Origin: Eleusine coracana subsp. coracana
Taxonomy: Eukaryota > Streptophyta > Magnoliopsida > Poales > Poaceae
Reading direction: 5' to 3'
DNA length: 64,000 bases
Assembly (NCBI GenBank): GCA_032690845.1
Contig: CM064420.1
Span: 61,182,707 to 61,246,706, forward strand
In this document: piece after piece, positions 10,138-19,688 of the stretch
How the letters are laid out: each line of letters starts with the position of its first letter
Position numbering within the stretch: the first letter of the stretch is position 1
The notes under the pieces: generated by a model
Databases searched by the model: none
The model's input: the letters and a program-made list of their open reading frames with translations, nothing else
Told to the model about the DNA's origin: nothing
Position numbers and translations under genes: made by a program

Positions 10138-10460
10138 CACTACAGGAAGCAGAGCACATGGCAAAATACGAATTACCCATGACAAAGTCTTTGCCGTGCG
10201 TTACACACGACATCTCTCACATGGCAAAGGATTTATCGGCAAAGCCAGCTTTACCGTGTGTCTTCTATCGTCAAAAAACACTTGGCAAAGATGGCACTCA
10301 GCAAAATATAAATCTTAAAAAAAATGGCCACCCAAGAACCCTGCTCGCTGTCCCCATCGCGGCATTTTTTTACGCGCTACACGTCAAAGTGCGCCGCCAA
10401 GATTCGAACCCGGGACCTCACCTTCGCGTCTAGAGCCCCCTACCACTGCACCATACATTG
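10138..10460 (+). mobile_element. CACTA-type terminus with subterminal repeats
   Basis: CACTACAGGAAG at 10138 is a typical CACTA (En/Spm) terminus. It is followed by short subterminal repeats in both orientations (CTTTGCCGTG, ACATGGCAAA, TTGGCAAAG). I did not find the partner terminus or a transposase nearby, so this is a solo or truncated end. It runs into a tRNA-like segment. Confidence 0.6.
10391..10456 (-). repeat. tRNA-like (SINE-like) sequence with box A and box B
   Basis: On the minus strand the sequence contains TGGTGCAGTGGTAGG (box A-like, from about 10453) and GGTTCGAATC (box B / T-loop, 10410-10401) about 30 bp apart, as in Pol III type 2 promoters. The acceptor-stem pairing of a real tRNA is not evident, so I call it tRNA-derived rather than a tRNA gene. 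Confidence 0.55.
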
Positions 10461-11890
10461 ATTTGTGACTACACGGTAACGATTGATTTTCCCACATGAT
10501 AAAGATTGATTTTCCCATAGTGATGACAAACCTAGTAGATATGGTCTTGTTAATTAATTTCGTTTGGCTACTGAGACACACATCAAAAGTACTATCTTCG
10601 TTTCTTCTTTTATTGTTGTTGATTATCTCAAATTAGTGCTGATCAATAACAATAGAAAGTTGGGCAGAAAAATGCAACTTCGCAATCGCAGGATGTTTTG
10701 GCGAGCACCAACAATACACATGGACAAACCCCACTTCCATGGCTCGGTGATGGGAACGCATATGTATTTCTGCCCTTGTTTCTAGACCCCTTCTGTCGAG
10801 CTACCACTGTGATTAATTTGTTTTTTGGGCACTCATCAATGTTCTCCAAATTTTGGATGACCGTATGCTGCTGACCTTATGTTTGTTTTGCTAATAATTC
10901 AGATTTCATTTGCTAGTTCAAATATATTCTGGAGACTATCTAGTTGACGAATAAACTATAGAAAACGCATTGACTAGGTACTAGTAGAGTGAAGTATAGT
11001 CCAAGTCATGCGTACAAACCAGTTGCGTTCCTCACGTGCCAGTACAGAGTGACGATCAAAGAAACTAAACGCTGCTTGATTATGGATTAAAGTCAGAGAA
11101 GCAAGATATGCCAAGTCGACACAAGTTGGGCATATGCGTGTTTCATCAGTGTCACCGGTCACCACCAGCGCCTTTGCACTTAATTTGATCATCAACTCCT
11201 AGCGAATCAGTGCGTGCCTTGTAGTCTCGTACTTGAAATGAACATTTGTCCCAGTCTTTGAGGAGCAATGGAGATTGGTGTTTGCAGTGGTGTTGCTGCA
11301 TCTGGAAACCTGTCCAGGTGTTCGAGAGTACGGATAGAGAGAGGCTGGAGTGCAAAGCCGCCAAATAGTTTGGGCGCACAGATTGCGGTTTCATCTGACG
11401 TCCAGCTCGGCATCCCACTGCGGTTGAACATGATCTTTGTATTTGACCACGCAGGCTCACAAGCCTAACTTGACTTCCGCAGCATCTGAGCGAACGCCGC
11501 GATCATCCATAAGCGGCTACGCTAGCGTCATACGCCGCGAATCCACGATCATCGTCATCCGGGATGCAACCGAGCTCTCTCGCCGGGGCACGGCGTCGGG
11601 ATTGGGCGGCGTGGCGGGGCATGGCGTTGGTGCTCTTTGTTGCCAAGGCACGTACGCGCGGCGACGTTGCGGCACGTAGGTTTGGAGGTGCGCGTGGGCG
11701 AGGTATGGCGAGCTTTAGGTCCATGGCGTCGCTGACCCGGAGCCATGGCCGTCTCCAACCATGGCGACCAGCAGAACTCCGGCACTGCCGGCTGCCCCTG
11801 ACCTCACCACCGGCATCTCCGCATCACACAGCAGATGGTGGTTAAGCCTGCCGCGTTGAAAGATGTTGAACGAAAGCCCATGGCCATAAG
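10461..11890. other. Intergenic, no gene recognised
   Basis: Several short overlapping frames exist at 11150-11950 in a GC-rich part (11480-11850), but none carries a recognisable domain or is kept in a paralogue. No supported gene is visible. Confidence 0.5.
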
Positions 11891-11937
11891 TGCGCCGCGT
11901 GCGTTCCGCGCTGAAGGCGGCCACAGCAAGGTGCGAG

Positions 11938-11968
11938 GGTGGTCGGTATTTCATTTACCGACCACCCC
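11938..11968. repeat. GGTGGTCGGT palindrome, third copy
   Basis: Arms GGTGGTCGGT / ACCGACCACC with loop ATTTCATTT; mirror of 1874-1908. Confidence 0.8.
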
Positions 11969-12123
11969 CGGCCATAATTTCACAATTTTCTTTCTTCGTC
12001 TAGGAAAGGTCTCAGGTTCTGAAATTTGGTACGATCGTTAGCGCACTGATTACGCGTTCACATGGAATTTGTCGTGATTTTATCTCATCGCTTGCACTCC
12101 CAATCTCGATTTCTTCGGGTCCA

Positions 12124-12157
12124 GGGGGTGGTCGGTATTTCATTTACCGACCACCCC
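12124..12157. repeat. GGTGGTCGGT palindrome, fourth copy
   Basis: Same arms; mirror of 1687-1719. The two arms are perfect here, whereas the partner has one loop-side change (AACACC against ATACC). Confidence 0.8.
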
Positions 12158-12659
12158 TGAATCAATTTCGCTTTTTTATTTCTCCTTCGAGAGATGATAT
12201 TGAGTCGTGAAATTTTGCATGGTTCTGCTACAGGTCATCTCGCATCGACATGAATTATTCCATGAATTGTGCGCATCTATAGCTTTTAAGATTCCGATCA
12301 TTTCCATCCTCGAGGTTCAGCGGCGCACGAGCCGCAGGCCGAGCCAGCGAAGGACACTTACCATGGAGGCGCCGCGTGGGAGCAGAGGACGGCCCACGGA
12401 GTGGCTGCCTCTGGCGGTGTGAGCAGTGACAGAGAAACGCCTTCTCCAGCGTGGCGGGAGCTCAGCTAGCTCCTCTGTGTTCAGTTGCAGTTGAAGGTCC
12501 AGCTCCAGCGGGCAGTGCTATAAGATGGTCAATCGCGGCGTCAGGGAAATAGGGAATGCGGTCCTTGGGCTCAACCACGCATACGCAACAGTTGCTCGCG
12601 GCGCCAGAGCCGGCGTTCCGGGCGACGGCCAATCCAGGTTGGCTCATCGTAAGTTTACT

Positions 12660-14109
12660 GTGGGCTTAGACGTTGATGCGCGTGCATAGTGCCTACTTCA
12701 CTGCAGCTACCATAATGATCGTAGCTGTGACTGTGACAACATCCACCAGCACGATTGGAGGATCAAGTATAACGGCAGTGAGCAGAAGTAGGATGGTTGC
12801 AGTAGTTTCAGGCCCCTCCATGAAGTGTTGGCTTTGTCACATAACACTCCATGTTGTGTAATGAAGAGTGTGCCGCAACGCGTTGTCGATCAACCTTGAA
12901 GACAGTCTCTCGGCCATCGATCGTCTGCATGCCGCATCACAAACACCGGACCCTCTTTCTTCCCTCCCTGACCGTGGCGACATCCTTGCTTCCTTACTTT
13001 TGCAGCACAGGAGCGTACCATGATGTGCTGCATCGCTTCAGCCGCTCTTCAGGGTGACAAGGTCGGTCGTCTTGCCTGCCGCGCGATGGCACACGCCGCT
13101 CTTCAGGGTCACAAGGTCACTTGCGGAAGTGCGTCAAGGTCACAAGGTGAACCCCCGTTGACTTCAACGTCAAGATGGCAGACGGCGTGCCTCGTCGTGT
13201 AGCACACATCAATGACGCCGGCGCGGGCCAGAGAGCGCGTCCCAGAAGCGGCTCGCCAAGAGATGCCACGGGACATCGACGAGACGACAACTCATCCACA
13301 GGCACATCAACCCGGTGGAACAAGATGAGTACGTCGACATCACACCGTTTGTTCTAATCAATGAGATGAAAATGCAACTGCAGTTGAACTAGAGTTGTTG
13401 TCCCAATAGATGACGCTGCAGGCAGGAATTATTGCTCACCGAATAAATTGTAAAGTAGCTGGTTAAAAATGCATGCAACCATGCATGATTGTTCAAGATG
13501 CAATAAAAAAATCGGATTGAGGAATCTAACAAAATCTCCACATGCGACATTAGACACATTACCCTCAAAGTCATTTTTCCTATAGATGTTTGAAGAAAGA
13601 ATCACAATTCACATGGCCAAACAATACCTCTTGATTAAACAAATAGTAAAGACGGCATGTGCATTGCCTATATCTTGTAGAAAAATTTTACTTCATCGTG
13701 TTGTCTGTTTTTTTATTTTTTTTGCGGGGTACCGTGTTGTCTGGTTAATCAATCTTGTAAGTCCTCTCCTCATCTTATAGGCTTCTAACATTCAAAATAT
13801 TTAATTAATTGACCATATGCTATTTTATAATTAACCTTGAGTGTTACTGAGTTCTTGAATTAATAGGATAGAAAATGTAGCATTGTGTTAATGTGTATAT
13901 ATGGTGCCCTGCATGTATCCTTCCTAACGCGATCAGGTGCAAAAGAACTTTACTGTCCCATGCGGTTCCAGATTTTGTGGATCTAAAACTTTCCTAACAA
14001 ATGACAATTAGATCCATAAAAAAATTAAGAGCAACCAATTACCTCTTAGGAGGTAATAGATTAATTTAGTTAGCAAATGAACCGCCCATAGTTATTTGAG
14101 AATACCTTA
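12660..14109. other. Decayed repeat-unit sequence, no intact gene
   Basis: Bases 13020-13150 hold about three imperfect tandem copies of a unit like CGCTCTTCAGGGTCACAAGG. Bases 13200-13260 resemble the CGCGTCCCAGAAGCGGCTCG part of the 5000-5455 and 8300-8860 units. TCAATGAGATGAAAATGCAA at about 13359-13378 recurs near 3845, 9045 and 16580. Bases 13500-14100 are AT-rich. No complete frame is convincing. Confidence 0.45.
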
Positions 14110-14345
14110 AAATCCCTCTTATAAAATAGTCACTTTTGCAAAGTGACTACTAGTAGTAAATTGCAAAAGGAGCGTATGAGGAATAGATTGCTTCACACAC
14201 ACATACACGAGAGAGAGAGAGAGAGAGTTTTCTTGTGTAATGAGAGGCATCCAGAAAACTTGCTCTATTAATGCTGGAGTAGGCCCTTGAACCTCACTGT
14301 TACCGGCTGTCATCGCCGTGTCTCGAGCGGACTTGTAAGACGAGA
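14110..14345 (+). repeat. Promoter-like repeat block P4 (partial)
   Basis: Only the downstream half of the block is present: GTGACTACTAGTAGTAAATTGC, a (GA)n run at 14208-14227, GTTTTCTTGTGT and AATGAGAGGCATCCAGAAAACTTGC. The TATA part is missing. The ATG AGA GGC ATC CAG motif opens 16 codons before a stop. Confidence 0.55.
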
Positions 14346-14515
14346 TACGCCTTCTCGCCAGCTTGGTGGGAGCATCCACGTGTGGGACTTGATGAAGATC
14401 GGCATCATGCAGTTCGAGTATGTTCTGGAGGAGCATGTGATTTCTCTCTGGCGGGACGTATAACAGCAATGAGGAGTTGGATGACCTCTTGTAGTTGTAC
14501 CATATAGCCACGTAG
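14345..14515 (+). repeat. Tail module T2
   Basis: One frame reads SIHVWDLMKIGIMQFEYVLE from about 14362 and ends at a TAA stop, parallel to modules T1, T3 and T4. The shared frame and shared stop position suggest the 3' end of a former coding sequence. The family is not recognised. Confidence 0.5.
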
Positions 14516-14739
14516 ATAGCATTTAGCGACAAGCAACATCCCTGTTGCTTTGTCACAAAATTAAGCCCAAGATTCTTTTATGATTTTTTAGACAATCGAA
14601 ATAAGTTTTCGGTCTTTTTGCATTGTTGATGTATACAGCCCGGTTCTCTAATTATTATAGGTTTTGTGACTAATAAAACCAAACAAGCAAAACTGTGAAT
14701 TGATTTGATAAAGAGACGGCTATCCATTTTTAGCAAATA

Positions 14740-15480
14740 TGCTCATTCCCACCACACATGTTGACATGTTTTGGTAATGACATCCCTGGCTTTCTCTTTT
14801 ACAATAATCTCCATGGCCTTAATTAATATGAGCTCCTGAAGATAAGCTACATCAGATTTATGAAAGTTTTTTTTTATTAAAGACAATGTCATTGTGTCTA
14901 AGTAAAATGAGCCAGAACATGGTCGCAATACCAGCAATGGTAATTCTTTTTGCCTTCCCCCTCCAAGATCTGTGCCAACCTCCCACAATATGATTAATAC
15001 GTGGATTGACCTATATAGCTATACTAAGAATGACCCAAAAAGACCTAACAAAATGACATTCAAAAAAAAAGATAATGTATAGTTTCATTATGATTACAGA
15101 AGCTACACTTGGGACTACCTTTCAATCGATTTTTTAGAATATTATTTTTAGTCAAAGTGGCCCTTTTTGTCAAGTACCATAAGAATATTTTAGTTTTGAG
15201 AGGAAGTTTGATGTGCCACAAGTTTTCGATATGAGAGTGTAGTTTTAACAACATTTCCGTGTACACTGCTAAGAAAGTGTCATTTTGATGTACGTTCCAT
15301 TTGAAGATGCCTAAATTGTCCTCAAGTTGGACATTTGCCATTTTGGTTGACAAGTTACTCCACTCTATACATTTATCTTCTGTGATTGGTCTTCTAAAGT
15401 TAAGGTTTGATATGTCGGTTTTGTATGTGAATGAGAGATTCTTTTTGTACCAAAGTTTCTAGTTGACAATTATCGATGTA
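14740..15480 (-). pseudogene. LINE (non-LTR retrotransposon) reverse transcriptase 3' fragment
   Basis: The minus strand encodes a zf-RVT (reverse-transcriptase zinc-binding) domain: the segment at 15060-15353 contains WHIKLPLKTKIFLWYLTKRA and KCSFCNHNETIHYLF, with the C-x2-C...H pattern. Upstream (15355-15480) NLNFRRPITEDKC and downstream (14810-15000) MFWLILLRHNDIVF continue the same architecture across stops and frameshifts. The catalytic reverse transcriptase and endonuclease parts are missing. It is a dead 5'-truncated LINE copy. Confidence 0.8.
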
Positions 15481-15639
15481 TTATTGTGAATTTTAGAGAA
15501 AATTCTTTATTTGTCCTAAAAATGAGATTTCTCTTCTTGGCCTTTTTTGAAACTGAACTTCTCTATTTAACCGGTGTCGACATCATCGTAGATGGTGTAG
15601 ATCACAAAGTTGGAGAAGAAGTTGTAGATCTCTGTTCTG

Positions 15640-15865
15640 CTGCCTAGGGCGAGGGAGGCTCTCAAGATCCGACAGCAGAAGGGGAACGAGAGAAGACTCG
15701 CCAGATGGTATGTGACATGGAGAGGGCGTTGTTGTCCGACAAGAGCATCCAATCATGGGAGGTCGGCATCGCAGAATTCAAGTATGTTCTGGATATGCTT
15801 GGGATCTTTCTCAGGCCGAACGTATAAGTATATCGACAATGAGCAGGAGTTGGATGTTTAGTTGT
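15640..15865 (+). repeat. Tail module T3
   Basis: One frame reads MERALLSDKSIQSWEVGIAE and continues EFKYVLDMLGIFLRPNV to a stop near 15825. It is the longest readable copy of the tail. Upstream the frame is closed by TGA. The family is not recognised. Confidence 0.5.
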
Positions 15866-16226
15866 TAGGACGGGTACAATGCTACATATAGACAGTTATA
15901 GATCATCTCATGTGTTAAATAGAATTTTTTATAATGTGAAAGAGATAGAGAGTGATAAGAGAAAGAGGTCATTGTTTCACAAAGCAACCACCTCATGCAC
16001 TAAAATTTAGGAATAGAGATAACTTTCACACCATTGTACATGTTGTAGTTGTTATACAACTCATAAATATTTCTTTTTATATTTATAAATTAAGGAGTTG
16101 GATAATTTTTACATTTATAAATTAAGGAGTTGAATAATTAATATAAGACAACAAAAAAATATCCATTGTATAACTAGTTTCATAAATGATCTTAATATGA
16201 CGTGTCATACATGAGGTGACCTATGA
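15866..16226. mobile_element. MITE related to the element at 48551-48917 (opposite orientation)
   Basis: The left part (GGGTACAATGCTACATATAGA) and the internal AACCACCTCATGC and AAATTTAG match the reverse complement of 48551-48917. The right end is diverged, so its boundary is approximate. It has no coding capacity. Confidence 0.65.
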
Positions 16227-16861
16227 AAGATACTGTGTTGAATTCTCCCTGTGGATACCGGTGTCTCAGGCACCCTTGGCTGTGTAATCATAAAATTAAG
16301 CGCCACTGGTTAATGGACGTGTCTGTATTTTGTATTGTGGCCTGCATCAAATACTCTGTTGATCGAACAATCAGCTCGAGTCAGCTTTCTTTAAACAACT
16401 AGTCTACAGAAGTTGACGCCATTTTCTTTTGTTCTTTGGGTTCTGTGTAAGTTTTGGTTACTCGGTTTTGCGTCGGGCTGCTCTGCATCAATCACACGAT
16501 GAGCTACTTCATAAGTTACTGGTTGAGCACATAGTCATGATACGTTCATTAACATTATCACATCTGAGCTTCGTCCCAATCAATGAGATGAAAATGCGAC
16601 TTTTCTTATTGTCATATTTGCAGGAATCTTTTTTTAAAAAAAAGAACCAGGGATTAGTAACATTTTACATGCACTACCAATAGGGTTAAAAAAATCATAA
16701 AAACCTACAGAAAAACAGAGCGGTAAACTTTAAAAACCAGATGAAAATTGTTTTTGCTATATTACCAGGTTCAGTTTTCCAAAAACAGGTTGCCTGCTCA
16801 AATTGTATCTGATCGGTTTTTGCAAAATATTGTACCGATTTCCAACAATTTTGTTAACCAT
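16227..16861 (+). repeat. Repeat-unit 3' sequence
   Basis: Bases 16280-16600 align with parts of 6550-6760, 8700-9060 and 17820-18060 (TTCTTTGGGTTCTGTGTAAG, TTTTGGTTACTCGGTTTTGC, TCAATGAGATGAAAATGC). Bases 16683-16860 are AT-rich and unassigned. No gene is seen. Confidence 0.5.
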
Positions 16862-17040
16862 GCCTACCAACCCTGACACTCCTAGTGCTCAGAAACAAGC
16901 TAATTAACCTCAGCAGTGTGCCCCCCTCTGATATCTTTATATAGGGCCACCTTTCATCTATCACTTCATTGCAAGTGACTAATAGTAAACTGCAAATAGA
17001 GGGGGAGTGTGAGGAATAACAGAAGAGAGTTTTCTTCCCT
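16862..17040 (+). repeat. Promoter-like repeat block P5
   Basis: AGCTAATTAACCTCAGCAGT, TTTATATA at 16936-16943, GGGCCACCTTTCATCTATCAC, TTGCAAGTGACTA and GAGAGTTTTCTTCC. It is immediately followed by a second copy (P6), forming a tandem duplication of about 180 bp. Confidence 0.7.
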
Positions 17041-17470
17041 GGCACTTCTAGTGTTCAGAAGCAAGCTAATTAACCTCAGCAGTGTGCCCCTCTCTGATCT
17101 CTTTATATAGGGCCACCTTTCATCTATCACTCCATTACAAAGTGATTAGTAGTAAACTGCACATAGAGGGAGTACGAGGAACAATAGCAGAGTTTTCTTG
17201 TGTATGAGTCCGTTAGGAATGAGAGTCATCTATGAAACATGCTCCGTGAACGCTAGAGTAAGTTGTTCAACTTGACTTTCACTGGCCATCGTTGTGTGGT
17301 CTCGAGAAGACATGAAAGACAAGAATAGATAACTGGGCAAGCGCCCCCGTGGGCGTAAAGGACAGCACACAGAGTGGCTGCCTCCGTCAGGGTGAGCAAC
17401 TAGCAACTGCAGAGAAATGCCTTCTCCAGCTTGATCTTGATGGGAGTTCAATCAACTCTCCTGTATCTGG
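17041..17470 (+). repeat. Promoter-like repeat block P6
   Basis: Tandem partner of P5 with TTTATATA at 17102-17109. It continues through GTTTTCTTGTGTATGAGTCC, AATGAGAGTCATC and a consensus-like donor sequence AGAGTAAGT near 17250, then CACACAGAGTGGCTGCCTCC, shared with 4330 and 12395. It is the longest intact version of the block. The donor-like site hints that the original transcript had a 5'UTR intron. Confidence 0.6.
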
Positions 17471-17499
17471 ACTTGGAGGACAATGGGACTCAGCAAGAC

Positions 17500-17800
17500 A
17501 AGGGGGAATGGTTTGGGAATGAAAGAAGACCCGTCGAGTGGTTTGCAAGATAGAGAAGGCAGTCCTGCCCGACTATAGCATCAATCTGCATTTGTGGGAC
17601 TTGGTGAAGGTCAGCGTCCATCTGCATCTATCGGAGTCGAGTACGTTCTGGAGCAGCTTAGTATCTCCCTCAAGCCGGATGTATAACGGCAGTGAGCAGG
17701 AGCAGGAGCAAGAGTAGGATCAGTTCTGAGTAGGATGATTATAGTTGTACCCTCAGTATGAGCAAGAGTAGGATGATGTATAATGGCAGTGAGCAGGAGC
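17500..17800 (+). repeat. Tail module T4 with degenerate GAGCAGGAGCAGG repeats
   Basis: The frame KIEKAVLPDYSIN continues to WDLVKVSVH. After a one-base frame change it reads EYVLEQLSISLKPDV and stops, parallel to T1-T3. Bases 17695-17815 hold imperfect repeats of GCAGGAGCAGGAG and GAGTAGGATGAT. The frameshift makes this copy non-functional as protein. Confidence 0.5.
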
Positions 17801-18227
17801 AGGAGTACGTTTTGGTTGTATTTATCATGTGATGAACTACCTTTTTTTGTTTCAATTCGAGCCAGTTTTTCCAAACAATCAGTTCCCGTCAGCATTTTTA
17901 AATAACCAGTTCCGGTCAGTTGATGTATACTCTTTTCTTGTTCTTTAGTTCCTGTGTAAGTTTTGCTACTTCATCTTGCGTGAGACTACTCTGTAATAAG
18001 TTGATTTTCTTGCACTGTTAATCATGATAACTATCACATCTGAGCTCAGTTCCAATTAGTGACAAGAATATACAACTGCAATTTTCTAATGCTGCAGCAT
18101 ATAAAGAAAATTTACATGGAAGAGCAAGAAAATAATCATCAAGCTGTAACTTTATCGTCATACTTCCACAAACAAATTTTTGTACAACGGAAAGCAGGGG
18201 CACTCACTCTTTATTACTATTTCACGT

Positions 18228-18450
18228 GCACCCATCAACCCTTGGACTGCTTAGAATCAAGTTAATTAACCTCAGCAACCCCCCTCTTTAAGTCTTTTAT
18301 ATAGAGACGCACCACACCATTGCAAGTGACTGGTAACTTGCAAACAGCGAGAGCGGGAGGAATGTCACTGGATAGTTTTCTTCTGTACAAGTACTCTAGG
18401 AATGAGAGGCATCCAGGAAATTTGTTTTGCTAATACTAGATTTGTGCCGT
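18228..18450 (+). repeat. Promoter-like repeat block P7
   Basis: Seventh copy: GACTGCTTAGAATCAAG, TTTATATA at 18296-18303, TTGCAAGTGACTGGTA, GTTTTCTTCTGTACAAG and AATGAGAGGCATCCAGGAAA. The frame from the ATG AGA GGC ATC CAG is the longest of the set, about 43 codons to TAG near 18510. It shows no domain. Confidence 0.6.
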
Positions 18451-18950
18451 TCAGATTTCATCTCGGTCGCGGCCATCAGTCAGTCTCAAGGGAGCCAGAA
18501 AACGGAGGATAGCTGTTATAGCGTCTTTAGACGTTGTGGACAGCGAGCAGTTCTCTGGAAGGGTGACTTCCATCTTTGCGGTACTCATTTGCACTTTGTA
18601 ATCCGCACGGCGAGTTGAGCATTCGACGGTGGCCCTTACGACAATTGCTCAGGCGAGTAAAACACCTATTGGATGTCCATAGAGGGGACGAACTGAAGGG
18701 GTCTCTGCCACAGCGTCGTTGCTTTGCTCACGCCGGCGCCGACAGCTCTCGCGTGGTGGAAGTCCATGCCCACCGCCATCTCTCTTGTCCCCTACCTCGC
18801 TCATTTGGCCGGACGATGGGGGCCACGGGGTTCGCAGGGGAGGCAGTCCGGTGAGGCGGTGAGGCCAGACCTAAGCCGCCGTGGACGGCTCGCACGGTGA
18901 AGTCCCTGCCGCCGCCGGTCGTTCTTCAGCACGCTTTTTTTTTATTATTA
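18450..18950. other. Intergenic / decayed unit, no gene recognised
   Basis: AAACACCTATTGGATGTCC at about 18660 links this stretch to 140-170. GC-rich frames at 18427-18618 and 18576-18854 are short and without domains. Confidence 0.4.
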
Positions 18951-19620
18951 TTCATTCAGCACTTTTACACAATTTCTCCTAAACTCTTCACTCAGTCTCC
19001 AGGATGCTGTGCTCAGCTGGGCCATGTAGCCGCCATCTCTTCTTGCAAACTCTTTTTCGCCCTGCACAGATGCAGTTCCTTGCAAGGTTGCTCGTCTTCA
19101 GTTGCTGTGCCTGTGATTGCTTCGGGCTATGTCCTGTTCTTTTTTTTTCCTCCACTTCCTTATTGGTGACAGAAGATATATGGCCATGATCTGCGTGGTT
19201 TGACTGCATTTCTGCTAACTTGGTCTGGTGAATTGAGCTCTCTTCTCAGATAGTGAACTTGACTAATATCCTAACGTCAAGTGATGTAGCCCGGTTTCAA
19301 ATGGAGTTTAGAGTAATGGTAACCAATCAAACGAGTTCAACAAAGTCAACAGACGTTTCCGGTCTGCTATGCTCGCCGCCTCAACGATTCCATGTGACGC
19401 ACGATACAACTAGATAACAGCACACCAGACATAACGAAATAATCTCTGCAGAACCAAGGTTTACAGGAACATGAAGAAAACCATACATTCGATTCAACTA
19501 GTTTGGTCTTGATTGATGTCTTACAACTTTGATACATTAACACCAAAGCTAAGTAGTTTCTAATGAACATTCAGACGGTAAAGAAGCAGGTAGTTAACAC
19601 TCGGGCAAGGTCAGTCTCAG
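18950..19620 (+). repeat. Direct duplication, copy B (partner 395-1107)
   Basis: Near-identical to about 440-1107 in the same orientation. It lies directly downstream of the 3' end of the minus-strand 129-aa gene, which makes this the likely original arrangement. Confidence 0.85.
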
Positions 19621-19688
19621 CAATACTTGCTTGTGCTCGGCAGACGTACAAAGGCTCATATCACTTCCTAACAATTCACCCTTGCTTG

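Larger units (their letters stand above)
11899..12640. repeat. Inverted segmental duplication, copy C (partner about 1200-1940)
   Basis: Reverse complement of about 1200-1940 with long identical runs, including the codons behind the two apparent frames 12207-12422 (plus) and 12462-12647 (minus), which are exact mirror images of 1421-1636 and 1139-1381. It contains the other pair of GGTGGTCGGT palindromes. The right junction follows GGCGACGGCCAATCCAG near 12635. Confidence 0.85.

Noticed and set aside
10391..10456. A functional tRNA gene
   Set aside because: Box A and B are present but acceptor and anticodon stems do not pair convincingly.
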